Assembly (NCBI RefSeq): GCF_020010905.1 | Contig: NZ_JAGJBY010000002.1 | Location: 1,488,001-1,552,000, forward strand | Direction of reading: 5' to 3' | DNA: 64,000 bases | DNA from: Streptomyces acidiscabies | GTDB taxonomy: Bacteria > Actinomycetota > Actinomycetes > Streptomycetales > Streptomycetaceae | Shown: positions 26,015-35,296 of the stretch, one piece after another | How positions within the stretch are numbered: the stretch's first letter is position 1 | How the letters are laid out: the number at the start of each line of letters is the position of its first letter | Notes under the pieces: generated by a model | Database searches by the model: none | Told to the model about the DNA's origin: nothing | The model's input: the letters and a program-made list of their open reading frames with translations, nothing else | Made by a program: the position numbers and the translations under genes

Positions 26015-26701
26015 TCAGCGGGTGCGGGAGGGGAGCGAGGGGAGAGGGACCGACGGGGGAGGGGTAGCCGGTGTGCTGCTGGCCGACTGCCGTGAAGTGG
26101 CCGAGTGCGCTGGGCTGTTGGCCACGGCTACCGCACTCATCGGCGGGCGTCCCGGACGGTGGGCGGTGGGAGGGGCCTGCAGGGAGCGGTGCGCGGCGGC
26201 TTCGGCGAGGGCGGGCTCCACGGCGACGGTGTGACCGGTTTCTTGGAGGGTCCGGACGGTGCCGACGACGGTCGTCAGGGCGTCGAGGTGGGCGGGGAGC
26301 GTGTAGACGTCGAGGGACGGCTGGTACTCCCAGCCGAGGGCGCGCAGGGCGTAGTCGCTGGGGGTGAGGGTGGGCCAGGGGGTGCTGGTGGCGGCGGTGA
26401 CGCCGAGGTGAGGATGGTCGGCGATCGCCACGTCGGGGTCGGTGGAACGGGAGGCGATGCTGAAGTCGCTCTGCACGGTCAGGCCAGCCTGTTCCATTAG
26501 ACGGCCTGCCTGGGCGGCGCGTTGGGCGGCTTCGGCGGGCAGGGCCTGGAGGGCGTAGAGGAAGGGGTGGTTGGGGACGCGGTGGAAGCCGAGGCGGTCG
26601 AGGTACCAGTCGGCGATGTGGTGCTGGGCGGGGTTGGCGGCGACGATGCCGTGGTCGGGGTGGTGGCCGAGGACGACGTCGGGGGCGGGAGAGGAGGTCA
26701 T
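26015..26701 (-). CDS. Hypothetical protein of the secretion cluster
   Basis: 228 residues from ATG 26701. It contains two similar segments, DVVLGHHPDHGIVAA (about 8-22) and DVAIADHPHLGVTAA (88-102), each followed by a helical unit, so it looks like an internal duplication. A Pro/Ser-rich tail (175-228) is probably disordered. It sits 15 bp after the frameshifted gene upstream and reads in the same direction as the secretion genes. Confidence 0.6.
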   Translation of the reverse strand: MTSSPAPDVVLGHHPDHGIVAANPAQHHIADWYLDRLGFHRVPNHPFLYALQALPAEAAQRAAQAGRLMEQAGLTVQSDFSIASRSTDPDVAIADHPHLGVTAATSTPWPTLTPSDYALRALGWEYQPSLDVYTLPAHLDALTTVVGTVRTLQETGHTVAVEPALAEAAAHRSLQAPPTAHRPGRPPMSAVAVANSPAHSATSRQSASSTPATPPPSVPLPSLPSRTR

Positions 26702-26716
26702 GGGTGGTTCCAGGAT

Positions 26717-27138
26717 TCAGCGGCGCGAGCGGGACGGGGAGGGGCGCTGTGCAGCAAGCGCCGTCGGGTGGGCGGGTCGGGAGACGTGCGTGGTGCGGGG
26801 CGGGACGCCGAGGCGGTCGAGGTACGTGTCCAGCGCGCGCAGAAGCGGGATGACGTGGCCGCGCTGGGCTGCGTTGGTCCGCCGGGCGCGGAGTCGTACA
26901 GCAGCCGGTGCGCGGGCGAGGCGTCGCGGTTCCAGGAGGCGAGCCACGCTTCGGGCCGGCCGGGCGGATGGTCGCCCGGGGGTTCCTGGGGCGGTGCGAT
27001 GAACAGGTAGGAGCCGTCGGGGAGTTCGGCGTGGACGACCCAGTCCGACAGCCCGTACTCGACGGTGCAGGTCAGGCCCCGTGCGGTGAGCGGACCGGTG
27101 ACGTCGCGGTACAGGTTCTGGACGTCGTCGCGTTTCAC
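26717..27138 (-). pseudogene. Small secretion-cluster protein with a frameshift
   Basis: GTG 27138 overlaps the stop of the preceding paralogue (GTGA). The frame reads VKRDDVQNLYRDVTGPLTARGLTCTVEYGLSDWVVHAELPDG to about YDSAPGG at 26885. The natural continuation, RGHVIPLLRALDTYLDRLGV, is in the -1 frame down to the stop at 26717. One missing base near 26880 explains this. It is either a real mutation or an assembly indel. The intact product would be about 140 residues; the function is unknown. Confidence 0.65.
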
Positions 27139-28526
27139 CGGCCGCGCCGCGAGGGCGAGACCGCCGCGCGGGGCGCGGGCGGGACCGGCGTGGGAGTGGG
27201 CCGTCGTGCCGGGAGTTCTTCCGGGGGCGGTTGGGGTGTGCCGACCCGGGAGGTGACGCGGCGGGCGGCGCGGAGCATGGCGTCGCCGTGCATGGCCAGG
27301 CCGACGGCGTGGCTCCACGATTCGTAGCCGCGTTCCTTGAGGAGGAGGGGGAGTTCCTCCGGGGGCGCGTGGTGCAGGGCGTTGTCCACGGCCTGTCGTA
27401 TGCGGGCGGTACCGGTGAGGTGGTGGCGGAGGGCGTCGAGTTCGCGTAGGTCGTCGCGGATCGGGCCGGTGAGGCGGTCGGCGCCGGTGGCCGCGGACTC
27501 GATGCCGTTGAGGACGGTGGGGGCGTGGGTGAGGTAGACGTCCACGGCGTCCATGGCTCGGCGGTCGCGTTGTCGGGTCGCGGCGTCGTACTGCTCGTCT
27601 CCGCCGAGGGAGTCGGTGTAGGTGGCGGAGACGGCGTTCCAGGAGTGGAGGGTCTGGTGGAGTTCGGCGGTCGCGTGGGCGAGCAGGGTGACGCGGGCGG
27701 CCCAGACCGCTCGGGTGAGGGCGGGCAGGAAGCCGGTGGTGATTTCGTCGGCCGCTTCGTGCGCATCGAGGGGCAGGGCGAGGAAGGCGGGGCCGGGGAC
27801 GAGGGCGTCGGGGGCGACGTACGGGTCGGTCGGGAGGACGGCAGCGGCGGTGACCCGCTGGTAGGGCCCGGAGTCCTGGATGAGGACCAGGTTGTGGTGG
27901 GCGTCGGACAGGAGCGTGACGCGGGCGGCTTCGCGGGTGAGGGCCTGTCCTGTCCTCGGCTCGGAGTCCCAGAGCCGGTTGCGGAGTTCGGCCCAGGCGA
28001 CGGAGTCCAGGGGCAGGCGGCTGGATTCCCAGGAGCCGGGGAGGGCATCGGCGACGGTGTCGGAGTAGGAGGTGAAGGAATGGTCTCGCCGGAGAGCTTC
28101 CTGCGGGTCGTGCATGGCTTGTACGAGGGCGAGATGCTTGGCCCACCGCTCGGCGAGGAACCGGATGTCCGTCGTGAAGTCCGGTTCGGTGGTGCTGATG
28201 GTGAGGGCGCGCGGGGTCCACGGGTCGTGTGCGGCGATCTCGTCGGGCGGAAAACCGTCGGGGAGGAGCGGGCCGACGACGTACAGCCCTTCGGCGGGGA
28301 GAGAGACGGCCAGGAGGCGGATACCGGTGGGGGTAGTCAGGAGCGACGCGGCGGTCGCCCGCCTCAGTGAGTCCCTCAGCAGGGAGTCCGGGATCTGCTG
28401 GGCGAGGTCGCCTTGCCGGGGAGCGGTGAGTGTGGTGGCGGTCCAGTCCAGCTTGTCGGCGAGGGATGTGATGAAGGCCAGGTCGGAGGGCGCGGAACGT
28501 TTTTCCTCGAAGGGGCGGGGGCTCAC
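27135..28526 (-). CDS. Secretion-cluster paralogue 2
   Basis: 463 residues from GTG 28526, overlapping its paralogue's stop by 4 bp. It aligns over its length with the gene upstream (28523-29869). Shared blocks are LADKLDW/VQLGW, ASLLTTPTGIRLL/AALLTTPGGIEFI, DHSFTSY/DHAFTSF, LVLIQDSGPYQ/VLIVQDTGPYQ and LTHAPTVLNGI/LTHAPAVLNGI. The two are thus a tandem duplication. Soluble, mostly helical, with a Pro-rich C-terminus. Placed between the VirB4-like ATPase and small hypothetical genes. The function is unknown. Confidence 0.7.
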   Translation of the reverse strand: MSPRPFEEKRSAPSDLAFITSLADKLDWTATTLTAPRQGDLAQQIPDSLLRDSLRRATAASLLTTPTGIRLLAVSLPAEGLYVVGPLLPDGFPPDEIAAHDPWTPRALTISTTEPDFTTDIRFLAERWAKHLALVQAMHDPQEALRRDHSFTSYSDTVADALPGSWESSRLPLDSVAWAELRNRLWDSEPRTGQALTREAARVTLLSDAHHNLVLIQDSGPYQRVTAAAVLPTDPYVAPDALVPGPAFLALPLDAHEAADEITTGFLPALTRAVWAARVTLLAHATAELHQTLHSWNAVSATYTDSLGGDEQYDAATRQRDRRAMDAVDVYLTHAPTVLNGIESAATGADRLTGPIRDDLRELDALRHHLTGTARIRQAVDNALHHAPPEELPLLLKERGYESWSHAVGLAMHGDAMLRAARRVTSRVGTPQPPPEELPARRPTPTPVPPAPRAAVSPSRRGR

Positions 28527-29869
28527 CTGCTGCGGCGGACCGGCGTGGGGACCGTGGGAGCTGTGGGCGCCTGAGTGGAGGAGGGGCCCGGAGCGGGTGT
28601 TTTCGGTGTGGGAGGGGGCGAGCCGATGCGGTGGGTGACGTGGCGGGCGACGCGTACGACGGCGTCGCCGCGTTCGCCGAGTTGGGCGGCGTGGTGCCAC
28701 ATGTCGGCGTTGCGGTCCTCGACGAGGAACGGCTGCTCGGCGGCGGTGGCCTGCTGGATGAGCTGGGCCCAGTGGCGTTTGATGCGGGTGGCGCCACGGA
28801 GGTCTTCGCGTACGTGGTCCAAGGTGCGCAGGTCGCGGCTGAGCGGTCCGGCGAGGTGGTCGGCGCCGGTGGTCACGGAGGCGATGCCGTTCAGGACGGC
28901 GGGAGCGTGGGTGAGGCAGACCTGCACGGCATCCCAGGCGCGGGCGTCGCGCAGGACCGCGCCGGCATCGGGGATGCGGGAGGTGTTGTAGGAGTCGGAG
29001 ACGGCGTCCCACGAGTCGAGGGCCTGCCGCAACTCGACGAGGGCGTGGGCCAGGACACCGGTCCGGGCGGAGAAGACCGCGCGGTCCCAGGAGGGCAGGA
29101 GGTCGGCCTCGATGGTCCGGGCTGCTTCGGTGGCGTCGTTGGGCAGGGCGAGCAGGTCCGGGCCGGGGATGAGGCTGTCCGGGGCGATGCGCGGGCGGGG
29201 CGGGCGGAGGGCCGCGGCGACGATCCCCTGGTAAGGGCCGGTGTCCTGGACGATCAGCACGCGGTGGCGGGGTCCGGACAGGAGCGCGGCGCGCGCGGCC
29301 GAGGCGGCGATCCTGCGCCCGGGTTCGGGTCCGGCGCTCCACAGGCTGTGGACGAGACGCTGGTGGGCGGCGGAGGTGAGGTCCAAGGGTTGGGACGTCC
29401 AACTGCCCGGGAGGGAAGCGGAGATGGCCTCGGTGAAGGAGGTGAAGGCGTGGTCGAGGAGTTCCGCTTCGCCCGGTTCGAGCGCCGCCCGTGTGCGGGT
29501 GAGGAGCTTCTCCCAGTAGGAGAGGAAGAAGCGGAGGCGGTCGGCGGCGTGGTCGGGGGTGGCTGCGGCACTGACGAGGACGGAGGACGGTTCCCACTCG
29601 GCGAGCGCGGCGACCGCGTTGGCGGGCAGATCGGTGGGGCGCAGAGGGCCGACGAGATAGCGGTAGACCTCCGCGTCGGCGCGCGGGGCCACGATGAACT
29701 CGATGCCGCCAGGAGTGGTGAGCAGGGCTGCTTCGGATGCCTGAGCCAGGACATCGAGGAGGTGAGTGTCGGTTTCCCACAGAGGGTGGCCGTCCGGGCT
29801 CGTCGGGGCGGCGGTCCAACCGAGTTGCACGGCGATGGAGGTGGCGAAGCGGGTGACATCGGAGGACAT
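28523..29869 (-). CDS. Secretion-cluster paralogue 1
   Basis: 448 residues from ATG 29869. First of two tandem paralogues; the best-conserved part with its neighbour is the central VLIVQDTGPYQGIVAAAL and the later VQVCLTHAPAVLNGIASV. No membrane helix or nucleotide-binding motif is visible. The C-terminal 35 residues are Pro/Thr-rich. It directly follows the VirB4-like ATPase gene (17-bp gap), which points to a role with the secretion machinery, but no family is known to me. Confidence 0.68.
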   Translation of the reverse strand: MSSDVTRFATSIAVQLGWTAAPTSPDGHPLWETDTHLLDVLAQASEAALLTTPGGIEFIVAPRADAEVYRYLVGPLRPTDLPANAVAALAEWEPSSVLVSAAATPDHAADRLRFFLSYWEKLLTRTRAALEPGEAELLDHAFTSFTEAISASLPGSWTSQPLDLTSAAHQRLVHSLWSAGPEPGRRIAASAARAALLSGPRHRVLIVQDTGPYQGIVAAALRPPRPRIAPDSLIPGPDLLALPNDATEAARTIEADLLPSWDRAVFSARTGVLAHALVELRQALDSWDAVSDSYNTSRIPDAGAVLRDARAWDAVQVCLTHAPAVLNGIASVTTGADHLAGPLSRDLRTLDHVREDLRGATRIKRHWAQLIQQATAAEQPFLVEDRNADMWHHAAQLGERGDAVVRVARHVTHRIGSPPPTPKTPAPGPSSTQAPTAPTVPTPVRRSR

Positions 29870-29886
29870 GGCGGGTTCCCGGGCGT

Positions 29887-31371
29887 TCAGGCGCCCATGC
29901 GGGCGTCGGTGTCGAACAACTGGCGCTCGGCGGGGTGGAGGATGTGCTGGGTGATGAAGGAGCGTCCCGCGACCTTCCACAGGCCGCGTCCCTTGGTGAG
30001 GGAGGAGACTGCCTGGGTCTCGACACCGGTCAGGCCCAACAAGGAAGCGGCGGCGGCGAGTTGGTCGGGTTCTTGGCGGTAGATGATCCGGGTGGAGCAG
30101 TCCGCGAGCAGGCCCTCAGCCAGCACCCGGCCGCGTGATCCGGCGTCACCGGCGGACAGGAGGTCGGACAGCCGGTGGATGATCATGAGGTTCGCGATCC
30201 CCAGGCCCCGGGAGAGCTTCCACTGCGCCTGCATCCGCTCCAGCAGCCCGACATGGCGCATGACCCGCCACGCCTCGTCGTAGATCACCCACCGGCGTCC
30301 GCCCGCCGGGTCGGCGAGCGCGGCCTCCATCCATGCCGAGGCGCAGGTCATCGCGAGGACGAGTGCGGTGTCGTCGCCGGTGCCGCCGAGGCGGGAGAGG
30401 TCGATCGACAGCATCGGTGTCGCCGGGTCGAAGGCGACGGTGGAGGGTGCGTCGAACATGCCGGACAGGTCCCCGTGGATGAGCCGGCGCAGTGCGTGTG
30501 CGAGATCGTCCGAGGCGATGCGTCCGCCGAGTGCCTGTTCCAGGCGGTGCGGGGTGCCGAGGACGGCGGCGATGTCCCCCAGCAGCGGCACCGTCCCCAC
30601 CCGGTCGGCGTCGGCGACGGTCAGGTCGAGCGCGACGTCGAGCGCGGTGTGCTCGGCCGGACGCAGCTCCCGCTTCAGCACGGTGCGGGCGAGGCCGGCG
30701 ACCAGCAGCAGACGGCGCTTGCGGACCTCGGCCGACCAGTCCTCGGGTGCGACCGTCGCGGGACGCGCGGGAGCGTCGAGGGGATTGAGCCGTCCGGGAA
30801 GGCCGGGTCCGAGCGCGATGCTCTGACCGCCCAGCGCCTGCGCGACCGCCGTCCACTCACCCTTCGGGTCGCAGGGGACGTAGACGCGGTATCCGTGCGC
30901 GATCGCCCGCGTCGCGATCGACTTCGCGAGCGCGCTCTTCCCCATCCCGATGATCCCGGCCAGCACCACGTTGGGGTTGGTGAACCCCTCGATCCGGCCG
31001 CCGGCGTACAGCGCGAACGGGTCGTAGCAGAACGCTGCCTCCGCGTGCACGTCACGGCCGATGAAGATCCCCTCGGCGCCGAGACCGCCTTCGGCGAGGA
31101 ACGGGTAGGCGCCGGACGCGGTCGCCGTGGTCAGCCGGTGCGACGGCAGCCGCACCTTCCCGCCGCGCGCCGACGCCGGACCGGGACGGCCCGACGCGGG
31201 GAACACCGGCTCCAGTTCAGGGTCCGGACCCGCGGTTTTACGGGGACGGCCGGTGTCCTGGGCCTTGCGGGCGCGGTGGCGAGCGGCCGTGTAGGCGGTG
31301 CGTGCGACCTTGCGGTCGGTCCGGCCGCTCCTGCGCGGGGTGAACAGGGAAGTCGCGGTGGTGCGGTTCAT
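29887..31371 (-). CDS. VirB4/TraC-like ATPase
   Basis: 494 residues from ATG 31371, overlapping the small gene upstream by 4 bp. A basic N-terminus (1-50) precedes the ATPase core: Walker A GIIGMGKS (139-146), Walker B RWVIYDEAW (360-368), and later ANLMIIHRLSDLL and the Gln-finger-like IIYRQEPDQ. This is the C-terminal motor half of VirB4; the N-terminal half typical of Gram-negative VirB4 is supplied here by the separate SCO6880-type protein. It powers assembly or transport at the inner face of the membrane. Confidence 0.87.
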   Translation of the reverse strand: MNRTTATSLFTPRRSGRTDRKVARTAYTAARHRARKAQDTGRPRKTAGPDPELEPVFPASGRPGPASARGGKVRLPSHRLTTATASGAYPFLAEGGLGAEGIFIGRDVHAEAAFCYDPFALYAGGRIEGFTNPNVVLAGIIGMGKSALAKSIATRAIAHGYRVYVPCDPKGEWTAVAQALGGQSIALGPGLPGRLNPLDAPARPATVAPEDWSAEVRKRRLLLVAGLARTVLKRELRPAEHTALDVALDLTVADADRVGTVPLLGDIAAVLGTPHRLEQALGGRIASDDLAHALRRLIHGDLSGMFDAPSTVAFDPATPMLSIDLSRLGGTGDDTALVLAMTCASAWMEAALADPAGGRRWVIYDEAWRVMRHVGLLERMQAQWKLSRGLGIANLMIIHRLSDLLSAGDAGSRGRVLAEGLLADCSTRIIYRQEPDQLAAAASLLGLTGVETQAVSSLTKGRGLWKVAGRSFITQHILHPAERQLFDTDARMGA

Positions 31372-31766
31372 CGGGGGTCCCTCTGGGTGCGGAGGTCGGC
31401 GGGGGTGATGCGGCGGCGGATGAGGCGCAGCGCGTCCTGGTGACGGCGGCACACGGCGCGGTCCGCCGGCCGGGGTACGGGAGCGGGGGTGGTGTGGGAT
31501 GCGTGGTGGAGGAGGTCGGCGACCTGCCAGGCCCGTATCCGCGCCGTCCGCAGCGGTACGGCCAACTCGCTGATCGGGCGGGCTCGTTCGGAGTGGACGT
31601 CGATCAGCCGCAGGAGCGCGACGGCGTGCGCGTGGAGGGTGTCCAGCTCGCCGGGGTCGGCGACGAGCGGTCCGTCGGGGACGGCCAGGGTCCGGTGCAG
31701 GTCCAGGGCGGCGGTGGCGAACGGCAGGAACTCCCCGCCACCGCCGCCCGGTTCACGGGGACGCAT
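31368..31766 (-). CDS. Small hypothetical protein between secretion ATPase genes
   Basis: 132 residues, ATG 31766, helical and basic at the C-terminus (RRHQDALRLIRRRITPADLRTQRD). It starts 7 bp after the SCO6880-type gene's stop and overlaps the VirB4-like start by 4 bp, so it is translated with them. No family is recognised. Confidence 0.6.
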   Translation of the reverse strand: MRPREPGGGGGEFLPFATAALDLHRTLAVPDGPLVADPGELDTLHAHAVALLRLIDVHSERARPISELAVPLRTARIRAWQVADLLHHASHTTPAPVPRPADRAVCRRHQDALRLIRRRITPADLRTQRDPR

Positions 31767-31773
31767 CCGTCTC

Positions 31774-33228
31774 TCACACGGCGAGCACGAGAGGAAGAGC
31801 CGCGCAGGTGAACGCGTCGGCCTGCTGCCAGGTCAGCACACGCAGGTCCAACTGCGCGGCCACAGCGGCGGTCTCGACGGTCGCGCACGCCGCGCGCAGC
31901 TTCTCCGGCGTGTCCGCCGACACGGTCAGCAGGCCGGTCAGAGCGACATCGGCGTGACCGGCGATGAGCTGCCGCTCCCGTTCACGGATGTCGGCGTACT
32001 CGATGCCGTCCGCCTCCGACTCGACCTGTCCGCGCCGCGCGCGTTCGCTCGCGTCCGCGATCACCGAGGCTTTGCGGCGCTGGACGTCACGCATCGCGGA
32101 CTCGATGTTCTTCGGCGTGTAGGAGAGGGAGAGGGTGCGGCGGACCCCGGCGGAGAACAGCACCTGGTGCAGGAACCCGGCGCCGACTTCGGTGCGCGGC
32201 CAGTTCTCCACCCAGTAGGTGGTGTGGCAGGCGGTGTCCGTGGTGATCCGTCCGGGTTCCTCGGCCACGACCACCGGACCGGCCGCAGCCGGATCCGCGC
32301 CGGGGACGCCTTCGGGAGTCCACGCATCCAGGGACGGCAGCGCGGCGGGGTCGTAGGCGGTACGGACGACCGACGCGATCTGCCGCGCGTTCAGCCAGCC
32401 CAGCGGGGTCAGTCCGGCGGTGCGGGCGGCTTGGTCGAACGTCGCCGCCAGCTGTCCCAGCACCGCGAACCCGCCGGTCAGACCCCCTCCGGCCTGCGCG
32501 ATGAGACGTCGGGTGGCCTTCATGTCCAGGGAGATCGCGACGTACGACTCGTGCGGTGCCGCCGCCGGACCCGCACCCGCGATCAGCTCCTCGTACAGCG
32601 GCCCGGCCAGCGTCGCCCGGGGGTGGCCGTGCTGCTGCCAGTAACGGCGCAGCGCGTCACCGGAGTCCGGGACGGTGCGCTCCAGCACCTGGATCCGCGC
32701 GACCTGTCCCGTCCGGGCGAGCGCGGCGAGCGCGCGACCCCAGCCGGTGACGTTGGCGTGCTGGGTGCCGGGGTCCAGGAGCGCGTAGGCGCGGGAGGCG
32801 ACGCGGACCACGGCGGTCAGGGTCGCGGCGTGCGGATCATGGACGGCACCCAGACGCCGGTCGGCGGAGGTGACCACGCGCAGGCTCGCCGCCCTCCCCG
32901 GCAGGTTCAACACCCCCTCCTTCACGGGCCGTCGCGCGGGACGCGTCAGCCACAGGAGCTGGCGACGGACACGGCGCAGGGTGTAGCGGACGACGACCGG
33001 CGTCCAGTCGGCCAGCGAGCGCCCCCGGTGCCGCGCCAGGACCACAGCGGCGAACACCGCCCAGACGGGAAGCAGTTGGAGGGCGCCGAGGATTCCCCGG
33101 GCGGCGACCACCGTGAGGAGGAGCAGGCCGGTGGCGGCGGTGAGGGTGAGCTGGGCGGCGGTCAGGCCCAGGAGCACGCCCCGGCGGGAGCGGTGCGGGA
33201 ATTTCACGGTCGGGGCAGAGACAGGCAT
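31774..33228 (-). CDS. SCO6880-family type IV secretion protein
   Basis: 484 residues. Two membrane segments near 17-42 and 48-64 follow a short basic start, as in PrgI/SCO6880 proteins. The large soluble part includes LGWLNARQIASVVRTAYDP and VLFSAGVRRTLSLSYTPK and resembles the N-terminal (non-motor) part of VirB4. No P-loop is present. Together with the ATPase gene two positions downstream it probably makes the full VirB4-type unit at the membrane. Confidence 0.82.
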   Translation of the reverse strand: MPVSAPTVKFPHRSRRGVLLGLTAAQLTLTAATGLLLLTVVAARGILGALQLLPVWAVFAAVVLARHRGRSLADWTPVVVRYTLRRVRRQLLWLTRPARRPVKEGVLNLPGRAASLRVVTSADRRLGAVHDPHAATLTAVVRVASRAYALLDPGTQHANVTGWGRALAALARTGQVARIQVLERTVPDSGDALRRYWQQHGHPRATLAGPLYEELIAGAGPAAAPHESYVAISLDMKATRRLIAQAGGGLTGGFAVLGQLAATFDQAARTAGLTPLGWLNARQIASVVRTAYDPAALPSLDAWTPEGVPGADPAAAGPVVVAEEPGRITTDTACHTTYWVENWPRTEVGAGFLHQVLFSAGVRRTLSLSYTPKNIESAMRDVQRRKASVIADASERARRGQVESEADGIEYADIRERERQLIAGHADVALTGLLTVSADTPEKLRAACATVETAAVAAQLDLRVLTWQQADAFTCAALPLVLAV

Positions 33229-33291
33229 ACACGTTCCAAAAAGACGGAGGGGAGGCGGGGCGGGCCACGAGGGCGGCCCGCCCCGACCGGG

Positions 33292-34593
33292 TCAGGAGTC
33301 CTGGGGAGGGGTGAACTCCCAGCGGCTGGGGACCGCGTTGGGCAGGTCGTACGCCGCTGACGCTCCCGACGGCGGCATCGGAGCCGGGGCCGGCTCGGGC
33401 GCGTTGTCGGGGGCCGGCCGGTTGATCAGCGGCGGGATACCGGGGCGGCGGATCAGGGCCTGGCCCCGGTCCCCGCCCGCGTCCGTGTTCTCGCCGTAAC
33501 GGAAGCGGGTGCGCGGCGGCTCGTGGCCGTCGATGCCTTCCTTGCTGAACGGGCCGCCGGACGGGTCGATCCCGGTGGCCACCCCGGACGAGTCCGCACC
33601 GGGAACCCCCGACGGACCCTGCGGCGTCGGCATCCCGGTGGACGCCTGCATCGCCAGGCTCCCCGCGGTCTTCGCCGCACCGGCCGCGACCGCGAACCCG
33701 GCCACCCCCGTGCGGTGCACGTCGTCATGGCCGCCGCTGTCGCTCGCCCAGTGCACGAACTTGTAGACGGCATACGGGCACAGCAGCACCAGCACCATCA
33801 CGACGAGCCCGGCCAGCGCGTCCGACAGTGCCCCCAGCCCGTCGGCGGAATCCGTCTGCCCCAGCGCCGAAACGCCGATCAGGAACACGACCGTCATCAG
33901 CAGCTTGGAGACGACGAGCGTCGCGGTGGCCTCGATCCAGCCGCGCCGCCACCGCTTCGCCACCTCCCAGCCGCCGCCCGCCCCGGCGAACACCGCCAGC
34001 GCGACCAGGACGAGGACACCCACCTTCCGGGCGACCATCACCCCCCAGTACAGGAAGCAGCCGATCGCGCACACCAGCGCGACCAGCGAGGGCAGGGCCC
34101 AGCCCATCGAGTACATCGCGCCGAGGTTGCTGACTTTCACCACCCTGCGCACCGACGCGGCGACCGAGGTGTGCGCGGAGGCGAACAGCCCCTCCGACAA
34201 CGCGTCCGTCGCGGTCACGGCGACCGACGTGAACGACACCGCACCGAACGAGAACAGGACCCCGGTCATCGTGCCGACGGCGGCCTGCGCGAGCGCCCGC
34301 TCGTCGCGGCGCCAGGCGGCCAGCATCAGCTGGAGACAGAACGTCCCCACCGTCAGGATCAGACCGATCGGCAGGATCAGCGCGTAGTTGTCGCGGAACC
34401 ACGCCGCGTCCAGATCGATCCGGGTGGTCGCGTCCACACCCCGCGCAGCCAAGTCGGCGGCGGACGCGGCGAGTTCACCCATGCTCTTGGCGATCCACGC
34501 GCCGATCCCGTCGGTGATGCTCCCGGCCGGGTTCGACGCGAAGTCGACCGCCGAGCAGACGGTGTCCATCAACGGCAGGTCACATACGCTCAC
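33292..34593 (-). CDS. VirB6/TrbL-like polytopic membrane protein
   Basis: 433 residues from GTG 34593. After a Cys-containing N-terminus, six or more hydrophobic helices follow (YALILPIGLILTVGTFCLQLML, VLFSFGAVSFTSVAV, LVALVCAIGCFLYWGVMV, VGVLVLVALAVFAGAG, LLMTVVFLIGVSAL, ALAGLVVMVLVLLCPYAVYK). A 140-residue Pro/Gly-rich cytoplasmic tail ends the protein. This layout fits the TrbL/VirB6-like channel protein (SCO6881 type) found next to SCO6880. It would form the inner-membrane part of the conduit. Confidence 0.8.
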   Translation of the reverse strand: MSVCDLPLMDTVCSAVDFASNPAGSITDGIGAWIAKSMGELAASAADLAARGVDATTRIDLDAAWFRDNYALILPIGLILTVGTFCLQLMLAAWRRDERALAQAAVGTMTGVLFSFGAVSFTSVAVTATDALSEGLFASAHTSVAASVRRVVKVSNLGAMYSMGWALPSLVALVCAIGCFLYWGVMVARKVGVLVLVALAVFAGAGGGWEVAKRWRRGWIEATATLVVSKLLMTVVFLIGVSALGQTDSADGLGALSDALAGLVVMVLVLLCPYAVYKFVHWASDSGGHDDVHRTGVAGFAVAAGAAKTAGSLAMQASTGMPTPQGPSGVPGADSSGVATGIDPSGGPFSKEGIDGHEPPRTRFRYGENTDAGGDRGQALIRRPGIPPLINRPAPDNAPEPAPAPMPPSGASAAYDLPNAVPSRWEFTPPQDS

Positions 34594-34624
34594 TCGGACC
34601 CGCCTCCCTTCTTACGGCGGCCGG

Positions 34625-35296
34625 TCACTGGGCCACCGCCGGGAAAACGCCCGCCAGCGCGCAGGCACGGCCGGGACGGCACTGGACGGCGAGCGTCACC
34701 GAGCGGGTCTCGGCGCCGCCCTTCGGGGAGCCCTTCCACGCGATCCGCTGCTTGCCGGTGACGGTGACCGCGTACACGTACGCGGTCGTGAGGCGGGACG
34801 GCTCCTCGCGCAACGCCTTCGCGAACGCCACCGGATATTGGGCGTCGGACGCTGTGGCGGTGGCGTACTGGAGCGAGCTGGCCATCTCGCCCCACAGGCT
34901 CGGCGAGGGAACCAGGGCGTCGACCGAGCCGGCGTCGGTGACCTTCTTCTCCGTCGACAGCCAGCGGTGCAGCAGCGCGAGGTGCTCGCTCTGGGTGCGG
35001 GCGCGGGTGTCGTACGACCACAGCGCGACCGCCGCCGCCTTCGCGTAGGCGAGGGGGTCCCTCGTGGTCGGCGGAAGCAGGGACGACGCCGGACCGGTCG
35101 CGGAGGGCGACGGGGAGGGGTGGCTGGAGAGCGGCGCGGCGGGGGAGGGGAGCGGGGCCGAACTCGGGCTACTGGTGGGCCGGTTCAGGTAGCCGACGGT
35201 GCCGGCCACGGCCAGGAGCACGACCAGCACCAGGGTGCCGAGCAGCATCCGGCGGCGGACCTGCCCCGGCTCGGGAGACGCGTGGGAGGGCTTCAT
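34625..35296 (-). CDS. VirB8/TcpC-like membrane protein
   Basis: 223 residues from ATG 35296. One membrane helix (about 16-37) is followed by a Ser/Pro-rich linker (39-75). An extracytoplasmic domain (80-223) has the helix-strand pattern of NTF2-like VirB8/TcpC proteins (DPLAYAKAAAVALWSYDTRART...). Its start overlaps the pilin-like gene's stop (ATGA). It probably links channel components outside the membrane. Confidence 0.72.
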   Translation of the reverse strand: MKPSHASPEPGQVRRRMLLGTLVLVVLLAVAGTVGYLNRPTSSPSSAPLPSPAAPLSSHPSPSPSATGPASSLLPPTTRDPLAYAKAAAVALWSYDTRARTQSEHLALLHRWLSTEKKVTDAGSVDALVPSPSLWGEMASSLQYATATASDAQYPVAFAKALREEPSRLTTAYVYAVTVTGKQRIAWKGSPKGGAETRSVTLAVQCRPGRACALAGVFPAVAQ

